Assembly: GCA_964008075.1 (NCBI GenBank) | Contig: CAXGAP010000036.1 | Span: forward strand, 1-12,165 | Length of the DNA stretch: 12,165 nucleotides | DNA from: UBA724 sp964008075 | Lineage (GTDB): Bacteria; Bacteroidota; Bacteroidia; Flavobacteriales; Flavobacteriaceae | Direction of reading: 5' to 3' | Shown: positions 7,131 through 12,165 of the stretch, piece after piece | How positions within the stretch are numbered: the stretch's first letter is position 1 | Layout of the letters: each line of letters begins with the position of its first letter | Position numbers and translations under genes: made by a program | Notes under the pieces: model-generated | What the model was told of the DNA's origin: nothing | Databases searched by the model: none | What the model saw: only the letters and a program-made list of their open reading frames with translations

Positions 7131-8243
7131 TTACAATATTTCTTGAACGCTAGTAAAGGGTAGGGAGAAAGCCTCAGCGACAGAGTTATGAATCACTTTA
7201 CCAAGCGCAATATTAAGTCCATTTGCCAAATGAGGGTGCTGTTTACAAGCAGATTGCCAACCGTGATTGGCGAGTGCAACGGCATAATCAATGGTCGCGT
7301 TTGTCAGAGCTTTTGTCGAAGTTTGAGGAACAGCACCAGGCATATTTGCAACCGCATAGTGTAGGACATTATCCACAACATATGTCGGATTTTCATGGGT
7401 CGTTGCTTTTGTGGTTTCAAAACAGCCGCCTTGATCGACTGCAACATCAACCAAAACGGCTCCTTTTTGCATGATACGGAGTTGTTTTCGAGTGATTAGC
7501 TTGGGCGCTTTGGCACCAGGTACAAGCACTGCTCCAATAACCATGTGGGCTTTGGAAAGATGTTTTTCAATCGCATCTGATGAGAACAAATATATTTTAA
7601 CGTTGTCTTGCATCATTACTTGAAGTTCCTTAATCCTTTTTGGGTTGATATCATAAATTGTCACATCAGCACCCATTCCAGCAGCTACTAAAGCAGCTTG
7701 GGTACCAACAACACCACCGCCCAGTATCATAACATCCGCAGCAGAAACGCCTGTAACACCACCCATAAGAACGCCTAATCCACCTTGCGGACTTTCTAAA
7801 TACTTTGCACCTTGTTGGCTCGCCAAACGGCCAGCAACCTCAGACATGGGTGTGAGTAGGGGAAGATTTCCTTGATCGTCTGTAATTGTTTCATAAGCCA
7901 AACAGACAGCTTTACGGTCGATCATGGCCTTGGTTAATACCTCAGAGGAAGCGAAATGAAAAAATGTATATACCAACTGGCCTTCTTGAATGAGCTCATA
8001 TTCCTCGGCTAGGGGCTCTTTAACCTTGATGATCATATCTGCAATTTGATAGACATCTTTTGGGTTTGCTGCTATTGTAGCACCAGCTTTTTTGTAATCA
8101 TCATTGGAGAATCCACTTCCTATACCCGCGTTGTTCTCAACACTCACAAAATGGCCATGTGAAACAAGAGTTTTAACGGCTTTTGGTGTAATACCGACAC
8201 GAAACTCGTTGTTCTTAATTTCTTTTGGTACACCTATATTCAT
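7131..8243 (-). CDS. ald: Alanine dehydrogenase (NAD-dependent)
   Basis: This 370-aa cytosolic enzyme interconverts L-alanine and pyruvate plus ammonia with NAD(H), allowing growth on alanine or ammonium assimilation. All key residues are visible: R15 (in KNNEFRVGITP) and K75 (IKVKEP) for pyruvate carboxylate binding, the catalytic H96 (FFHFAS), and D270 (VDVAVDQGG). The Rossmann fold has GGGVVG at about 175-180, with D198 in IYDIN, the acidic residue that favours NAD over NADP. Length and start fit the family. It is the first gene of a string running through the oxygenase, SUI1 and phosphorylase genes, and is divergent from a gamma-glutamyltransferase with 161 bp between the start codons. 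A good promoter and a 20-bp palindrome lie upstream. Confidence 0.97.
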   Translation of the reverse strand: MNIGVPKEIKNNEFRVGITPKAVKTLVSHGHFVSVENNAGIGSGFSNDDYKKAGATIAANPKDVYQIADMIIKVKEPLAEEYELIQEGQLVYTFFHFASSEVLTKAMIDRKAVCLAYETITDDQGNLPLLTPMSEVAGRLASQQGAKYLESPQGGLGVLMGGVTGVSAADVMILGGGVVGTQAALVAAGMGADVTIYDINPKRIKELQVMMQDNVKIYLFSSDAIEKHLSKAHMVIGAVLVPGAKAPKLITRKQLRIMQKGAVLVDVAVDQGGCFETTKATTHENPTYVVDNVLHYAVANMPGAVPQTSTKALTNATIDYAVALANHGWQSACKQHPHLANGLNIALGKVIHNSVAEAFSLPFTSVQEIL

Positions 8244-8274
8244 AACGTTATATATAACACAAATTTCCTATATT

Positions 8275-8294
8275 ATTTGTGATTAATAACAAAT
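8275..8294. promoter_or_regulatory. 20-bp palindrome, candidate operator at the ald promoter
   Basis: The 20 bases ATTTGTGATTAATAACAAAT form an inverted repeat. The arms are ATTTGT and ACAAAT around a palindromic ATTAAT core, with one mismatched pair (8281/8288). It covers most of the -7 box of the predicted ald promoter and the expected transcription start, a position suited to repression. Lrp/AsnC-family regulators often control alanine dehydrogenase genes and bind AT-rich dyads, so one of these is a possible ligand; this is inference. Confidence 0.5.
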
Positions 8295-8320
8295 GTAGGG
8301 CATATTATTATGAATTCAAA
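8290..8320 (-). promoter_or_regulatory. Promoter of ald, Bacteroidota type
   Basis: On the minus strand, TTTG (8320-8317) is separated by exactly 19 bp from TACATTTG (8297-8290). This matches the Bacteroidota sigma-ABfr consensus TTTG-N19-TAnnTTTG. Transcription would start near 8283, giving a leader of about 40 nt before the ald ATG. The leader contains a 12-bp AT-rich palindrome, GTTATATATAAC (8247-8258), just before the start codon. Confidence 0.7.
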
Positions 8321-8404
8321 TCTAACAATTTAACATAATATATATTATAGTATAAAAAGGTATAGATAAATTAAAAGTATATTTATTTTATCAAATAAAA
8401 TTTT

Positions 8405-10096
8405 ATGAAGCAACTCCAACGTTTGATCTTATATATTGCAGTTGTAGTGAGCTGTACCAATCATAATCAATCTATTTCAAATTCTGGTGTGATTGCAATA
8501 CATGCCATGGTTTCATCAGCCCATCCATTGGCATCTTCTGTTGGCCTTGATATTATGATTAATGGCGGAAATGCGATTGATGCTGCGATCGCCACGCATT
8601 TTGCTTTGGCAGTCGTTTATCCTCAGGCAGGTAATATTGGCGGCGGTGGGTTTGCTGTAATTCGTATGAATGATGGTACAATAAATTCTTTAGATTTTAG
8701 AGAAAAAGCACCTGCATTAGCACATCGTGACATGTATTTGAATGCAGAAGGTCAGTTGTATGATCTACATAGTACCCATGGGCATATGGCTAGTGGTGTG
8801 CCTGGGGCTGTTGATGGGATGTTTGCCCTTCATCAAAAATATGGTACACTGCCCATGGCTGAACTGATCAAACCGTCTATAGAAATGGCTCACAAAGGAT
8901 ATGCTTTAACCCCTTTGGCTGCTGAACTTTTAAACACCGAACAAGAAGAATTCCAAATATACAATCGCTGGTCAACTCCATATCACAGCGATCAGATCTG
9001 GAAAGCCGGTGATACCATTAAGCAACCAGATCTCGTTCAGACCTTAAAACACATTCTAAGCGAAGGTCGTAATGGCTTTTACGAAGGAATAGTAGCAGAT
9101 CAAATCGTAGCTGAAATGCAAAGTGGGAATGGACTGATTTCACATGCTGATTTAAAAAACTACCAAAGCGTATGGCGAAAACCCATTACTGGTTATTACC
9201 GTAAACATCAAATAATCAGTATGGCTCCTCCTTCAAGCGGCGGGGTTGCCTTGATTCAACTCCTACAAGGCACCGAGGGCTACCCAATAGCGGATTGGGG
9301 CCATAACACCCACAAAACCATACATTTGATGGCTGAGCTCGAACGACGAGTATATGCTGACCGTGCGACCTATCTGGGTGATCCAGATTTTATAGATATT
9401 CCTATTGAGCAATTGCTAGATTCTTTATATAATCAGCAGCGTTATGTCGGAATCTCATTTGATAAAGCTACCCCTTCCGTATTGGTTTCATCAGGTGAAA
9501 TACCACCCTCAGAAAGCCCAGAAACCACACACCTCTCTGTAGTAGATGCGAATGGGAATGCTGTGGCAATTACCACTACACTCAACAGTTCGTTTGGTAA
9601 CAAAGTCATGGTAAAAGGGGCTGGTTTTTTTTTAAACAATGAAATGGATGACTTTAGCAGCAAGCCCGGCTCGCCAAATCAGTTTGGATTGATAGGCGGC
9701 GAAGCCAATGCCATAGCGCCTCACAAACGCATGCTCAGTTCGATGACACCAACCATTGTTACCTACAAAGACCAACTTAAAATGGTAGTGGGAACTCCAG
9801 GAGGTTCCACCATCATCACAAGCGTATATCAAACCCTACTCAATGTGATTGATCATGGGATGGGAATGCAAGAGGCCGTAAACGCCAAACGGGTACATCA
9901 TCAATGGTACCCTGACGAAATTCTAGTCGAAACTGATGCCTTGACCGAGGATGTGCAAACCGATTTAGAACAGCTTGGACACCAATTGCGAATAAAAGAT
10001 AAAATTGGTCGAATGGATTGTATTTTGGTACTCCCTGACGGTAGTTTAGAAGGAGGTGCAGATCCACGAGGTGATAATACAGCTCTTGGCTATTGA
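8405..10096 (+). CDS. ggt: Gamma-glutamyltransferase, predicted lipoprotein
   Basis: This 563-aa precursor hydrolyses glutathione and other gamma-glutamyl compounds or transfers the gamma-glutamyl group. The family precursor cleaves itself into large and small subunits. The N-terminus (charged MKQLQR, hydrophobic 7-15, then V-V-S-C17) fits a lipoprotein signal peptide, so anchoring on the periplasmic side of a membrane is inferred. Further motifs are GGNAIDAAIA (54-63), GNIGGGGF (76-83) and DFRE (97-100), with R99 matching the gamma-glutamyl carboxylate-binding arginine. The cleavage site is at TTHLSV, with T374 as nucleophile and first residue of the small subunit. Beyond it are NNEMDDFS (411-418), SSMTPT (445-450) and GTPGGS (463-468). 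Length is normal. A T9 run (in GGT TTT TTT TTA) encodes the conserved GFFL before NNEMDDFS. Its start is 161 bp from the divergent ald start. No clear promoter for this gene was found there. Confidence 0.96.
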   Translation: MKQLQRLILYIAVVVSCTNHNQSISNSGVIAIHAMVSSAHPLASSVGLDIMINGGNAIDAAIATHFALAVVYPQAGNIGGGGFAVIRMNDGTINSLDFREKAPALAHRDMYLNAEGQLYDLHSTHGHMASGVPGAVDGMFALHQKYGTLPMAELIKPSIEMAHKGYALTPLAAELLNTEQEEFQIYNRWSTPYHSDQIWKAGDTIKQPDLVQTLKHILSEGRNGFYEGIVADQIVAEMQSGNGLISHADLKNYQSVWRKPITGYYRKHQIISMAPPSSGGVALIQLLQGTEGYPIADWGHNTHKTIHLMAELERRVYADRATYLGDPDFIDIPIEQLLDSLYNQQRYVGISFDKATPSVLVSSGEIPPSESPETTHLSVVDANGNAVAITTTLNSSFGNKVMVKGAGFFLNNEMDDFSSKPGSPNQFGLIGGEANAIAPHKRMLSSMTPTIVTYKDQLKMVVGTPGGSTIITSVYQTLLNVIDHGMGMQEAVNAKRVHHQWYPDEILVETDALTEDVQTDLEQLGHQLRIKDKIGRMDCILVLPDGSLEGGADPRGDNTALGY

Positions 10097-10125
10097 TTGT
10101 TAATAATATTGTTGATGAAGCGTTT

Positions 10126-10157
10126 TTTGGGTTGGTTTTAGATACACTTTAGGTTTG
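10126..10157 (+). promoter_or_regulatory. Promoter of the 138-aa gene, Bacteroidota type
   Basis: TTTG at 10126-10129 and TAGGTTTG at 10150-10157 are 20 bp apart, a full match to TTTG-N19/21-TAnnTTTG. Transcription would start near 10164, about 20 nt before the ATG at 10184. This indicates that the downstream gene is transcribed independently of ggt. Confidence 0.7.
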
Positions 10158-10183
10158 TAAATTTATATAATTAAGCCAAGACA

Positions 10184-10600
10184 ATGAACGATCGCCACAA
10201 TGATATCCTTCGCATTCGTCCTCAAATCAAAAAGCATCAAACCTTTGAGACTATGTCTGCAGAAGAGCGCTTTCAAAACTCTACGCTACGACCAGTTTTA
10301 AAGTTGCAAAACCCCCTACTCCTCGCCTCTTTTGTCAATTATGCCACCAAACACAAGGGCGTGTTTTTTGATATTCCGGTTGACAAGCAAATATCGTATA
10401 TCGAGAATGCTATACATAAAGATCAAAAGTTTCGCAATGCGCTCAAAGGCCTGATCATTGGTCAGTTTACAATGGAAGAATACACGACTTACACCCAAAA
10501 TTCATCTAAACTCAACAAACGGATGATGAACTTAGTGATCACACGTCTGCAAGACCAATTGCAGTTGTTGGTTCCAGGGACATTGTCTAAGGTTGGGTAA
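10184..10600 (+). CDS. Uncharacterised 138-aa protein
   Basis: I do not recognise a named domain. The product is soluble-looking, with no signal peptide or membrane segment. It appears mostly alpha-helical: a charged N-terminus, a helix around STLRPVLKLQNPLLLASFVNY (about 33-53), a segment around KQISYIENAI (68-77), and KFRNALKGLIIGQFTMEEYT (about 82-101). It ends in a basic/amphipathic helix, MMNLVITRLQDQLQLL (about 113-128). No cysteine and no obvious metal-binding or catalytic cluster was seen. The reading frame uses the whole space between ggt and the convergent DUF2461 gene and has its own strong promoter match, which supports a real gene. I have a weak memory of similar small proteins in other Flavobacteriia, some carrying dubious labels, and do not assign a function from it. 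Confidence 0.85.
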   Translation: MNDRHNDILRIRPQIKKHQTFETMSAEERFQNSTLRPVLKLQNPLLLASFVNYATKHKGVFFDIPVDKQISYIENAIHKDQKFRNALKGLIIGQFTMEEYTTYTQNSSKLNKRMMNLVITRLQDQLQLLVPGTLSKVG

Positions 10601-10631
10601 ATTTTTTTATCACTTTAAAACTTAAAAACCT

Positions 10632-11300
10632 CTACACCAAACTCTCCCCGTCTGCATTGGTGGTCAGCACCTCGCTCATATAGTCCACAAAAGGTCGTAT
10701 AGCTTGTAGGGCGATGTCTGTACGTTCAATAAAGTCAGGTTGGCAAACATCCTCGTCTGGGTAGTCGATCGTAAAAATATGCTGCTTAAAACGCAACAAA
10801 TCAATTTGTGGATGGTCTTTGGCATAACCTTTTGGAGCTGTTTTGACTGCCTCACCCTCCAATTCACCCCATACACTGCGAAAAGACTTATTATTAAGGA
10901 TGGTGCGATACAACTCACCGTCGATATCGATCTCTAGTCGGATGCGCTTTAAATCTGCTGGGTTGGGTGCCCAAAATCCACACGCCAAAAAGTTTTTCCC
11001 TGGTGATAAATGCAAATAGTATCCCCCTCTGCATTGTGGCTTTGTGCGGTGCCATGTGAGTCCGAAATGAGTTTTGTAAGGGGTTTTATCTTTAGAAAAA
11101 CGCAAATCCCTATAAACCCGAAATAACTTAAACCGATCGATACTGTCGTGTTGATTGAGTTTGTCTTTCAATTGCTCTCCAAAGTTCTTTACTTCTGTTT
11201 CGAGAGATTTAAACCTTGGTTTATGCTCAGCAAACCAATCCCGATTGTTGTTTTGTTGCAAATCTGAAAAAAAAGAGAAGATGTCTGTCGGCAATTGCAT
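10632..11300 (-). CDS. DUF2461-family protein
   Basis: This 222-aa protein matches the DUF2461 (TIGR02453) family along its whole length. NNNRDWFAEHKPRF lies at 17-30, the most conserved block RDLRFSKDKTPYKTH at 64-78, GGYYLHLSPG at 92-101, then GFWAP (108-112), PKGYAKDHP (156-164) and LLRFK (168-172). The family is widespread in bacteria and has no established biochemical role; I assign none. No signal peptide or membrane segment is seen. It is convergent with the 138-aa gene, with a 31-bp AT-rich gap lacking a hairpin-plus-T-tract terminator. It lies 129 bp downstream of hisIE on the same strand. No TAnnTTTG promoter was found in that gap. Confidence 0.92.
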   Translation of the reverse strand: MQLPTDIFSFFSDLQQNNNRDWFAEHKPRFKSLETEVKNFGEQLKDKLNQHDSIDRFKLFRVYRDLRFSKDKTPYKTHFGLTWHRTKPQCRGGYYLHLSPGKNFLACGFWAPNPADLKRIRLEIDIDGELYRTILNNKSFRSVWGELEGEAVKTAPKGYAKDHPQIDLLRFKQHIFTIDYPDEDVCQPDFIERTDIALQAIRPFVDYMSEVLTTNADGESLV

Positions 11301-11321
11301 TTAAAAAGTAATGATAACCCA

Positions 11322-11339
11322 TAAAAATACGTATTTTTA
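11322..11339. repeat. Perfect 18-bp palindrome upstream of the DUF2461 gene
   Basis: TAAAAATACGTATTTTTA is a perfect palindrome centred 30 bp upstream of the DUF2461 start codon (11300), between hisIE and that gene. It could be a regulator binding site. As a hairpin it would have only about seven A/T pairs, so it is a poor terminator. AT-rich context raises the chance of coincidence. Confidence 0.4.
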
Positions 11340-11429
11340 ATATAACCAATTCTTAAAACCAAGCTCTGTTCAACTACTTTTCTTTTTTTTATTGTTCCAA
11401 ATCGGTTTGATTGCTCGCTAGAAATAATG

Positions 11430-12029
11430 CTATACATTTTGTCGATCCTCAAGTATGCGAACTACATCGGAAAAGGTATGTCCTTTGGCTTGCAACAAGA
11501 TCATAAAGTGAAACAGCAAGTCTGCACTTTCGTTTAAAAACAAATCGGAATTGGTGTCTTTGGCTTCAATGACGGTTTCCACGGCTTCTTCCCCTACTTT
11601 TTGCGCAATCTTATTGATACCTTTGGCAAACAAGCTTGCCACATAGCTGTTGTCAGAAGGATTGTTTTTTCTATCCGTAATTACCTCTTCCAAAGTTGTC
11701 AAAAACCCATAGCTGGGTGTATTTGTTTCGCCCCAGCACGTATCACCTCCCTTATGACAAGTTGGGCCTTTGGGCAGGGCCTGAATTAATAGGGCATCAC
11801 GATCACAGTCTACTGTTATATCAACCAGAGTCAATACATGACCACTCTCCTCCCCTTTTGTCCAAAGGCGGTTTTTGGAACGACTAAAAAAAGTGACTTG
11901 TTGCGTTTCTTTTGTTTTGGTTACGGCTTCATGGTTCATATAACCCAACATCAATACACATTTTGTATTTGCGTCTTGAACGATGGCAGGAACAAGTCCG
12001 TTTGTCTTTTTGCTGAAATCGATTGTCAT
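11430..12029 (-). CDS. hisIE: Bifunctional phosphoribosyl-AMP cyclohydrolase / phosphoribosyl-ATP pyrophosphohydrolase
   Basis: This 199-aa fusion catalyses the second and third steps of histidine synthesis: removal of pyrophosphate from PR-ATP (HisE part) and hydrolytic opening of the adenine ring of PR-AMP (HisI part). The HisI domain (about 1-110) shows VLMLGYMN (25-32), FFSRSKNRLWTKGEESGH (47-64), the Mg-binding DCDRD (74-78) and the zinc cysteines C91 and C98 in GPTCHKGGDTCWG. The HisE domain (about 112-195) has SYVASLF (128-134) and KIAQKVGEEAVETVIEA (140-156), the helical acidic site. The start codon overlaps the hisF stop as ATGA. Length is typical of flavobacterial HisIE. No terminator was recognised after its TAG stop. 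Confidence 0.97.
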   Translation of the reverse strand: MTIDFSKKTNGLVPAIVQDANTKCVLMLGYMNHEAVTKTKETQQVTFFSRSKNRLWTKGEESGHVLTLVDITVDCDRDALLIQALPKGPTCHKGGDTCWGETNTPSYGFLTTLEEVITDRKNNPSDNSYVASLFAKGINKIAQKVGEEAVETVIEAKDTNSDLFLNESADLLFHFMILLQAKGHTFSDVVRILEDRQNV

Positions 12030-12165
12030 CGCATTGGTATTTTATGTAATCGCAATTCGTTTTTTAGTTCTGGAATACTAATTTCTTTAAAGTGAAAAAC
12101 GCTTGCTGCCAGAGCCGCATCTGCATTTCCCTCGACAAAGGTATCAATAAAGTGTTGCATGGTCC
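12026..12165 (-). CDS. hisF: Imidazole glycerol phosphate synthase subunit HisF, C-terminal end (partial)
   Basis: The minus-strand frame is open from the window edge to TGA at 12026-12028 and encodes about 46 residues, including TMQHFIDTFVEGNADAALAA and SVFHFKEISIPELK. This is the conserved last part of the HisF (beta/alpha)8 barrel, which with HisH makes imidazole glycerol phosphate and AICAR. The stop overlaps the hisIE start by 4 nt, so the two are translationally coupled in a histidine operon that continues beyond the window. Confidence 0.95.
   Translation of the reverse strand, partial: TMQHFIDTFVEGNADAALAASVFHFKEISIPELKNELRLHKIPMR

Noticed and set aside
8335..8348. Perfect 14-bp palindrome ATAATATATATTAT in the ald-ggt gap
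   Set aside because: It consists only of A and T in an extremely AT-rich region, so a chance dyad is expected, and it has no clear relation to a promoter.
11189..11452. 87-aa minus-strand open frame between hisIE and the DUF2461 gene
   Set aside because: It overlaps the ends of two well-supported genes, has no recognisable domain, and looks like chance translation of AT-rich DNA.
1..12165. CRISPR arrays, tRNA/rRNA genes, insertion sequences, phage or toxin-antitoxin modules, or recoded TAG
   Set aside because: No repeat-spacer pattern, RNA gene, transposase or integrase was seen. TAG ends normal genes (ung, hisIE), so recoding does not explain the DCC stop.

Overview
The window looks like a chromosomal core segment of a marine-type flavobacterium (Bacteroidota, Flavobacteriia). 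Four things point there. The order aroC, dicarboxylate symporter, DCC-family protein, mutS2, ung is one I recall from that class. HisI and HisE are fused. Start codons lack Shine-Dalgarno sequences. Two intergenic regions carry the Bacteroidota promoter pattern TTTG-N19/20-TAnnTTTG. The sequence is AT-rich, and no tRNA, rRNA, CRISPR array, transposase or phage gene was seen.

Layout. Positions 1-1408 (+): the 3' end of chorismate synthase followed by an acidic amino acid/dicarboxylate symporter. Positions 1409-3966 (-): mutS2 followed 2 bp later by a DCC (DUF393) thiol-disulfide oxidoreductase that appears cut short by an amber codon. Positions 4012-4677 (+): uracil-DNA glycosylase, divergent from mutS2. 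Positions 4678-4952 (-): a remnant of a Spondin_N-domain gene, missing its 5' half and carrying a -1 frameshift. Positions 4961-8243 (-): a tight gene string, transcribed alanine dehydrogenase, 2OG-Fe(II) oxygenase, SUI1/YciH-like factor, nucleoside (uridine-like) phosphorylase. A well-formed promoter with a 20-bp palindrome over its -7 box lies upstream. Positions 8405-10096 (+): a lipoprotein-type gamma-glutamyltransferase divergent from ald. Positions 10184-10600 (+): a 138-aa protein I do not recognise, with its own clear promoter. Positions 10632-11300 (-): a DUF2461 protein. Positions 11430-12165 (-): hisIE and the 3' end of hisF, overlapping by 4 nt, the end of a histidine operon.

Functional themes are amino acid uptake and catabolism (symporter, GGT, alanine dehydrogenase), DNA repair (MutS2, Ung), nucleoside salvage, and aromatic and histidine biosynthesis. 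I found no convincing new multi-gene system. The best leads are two genes caught in decay (the Spondin_N remnant and the DCC protein whose conserved tail lies behind a stop codon), the palindromic control site at ald, and the uncharacterised oxygenase coupled to a translation-factor gene.
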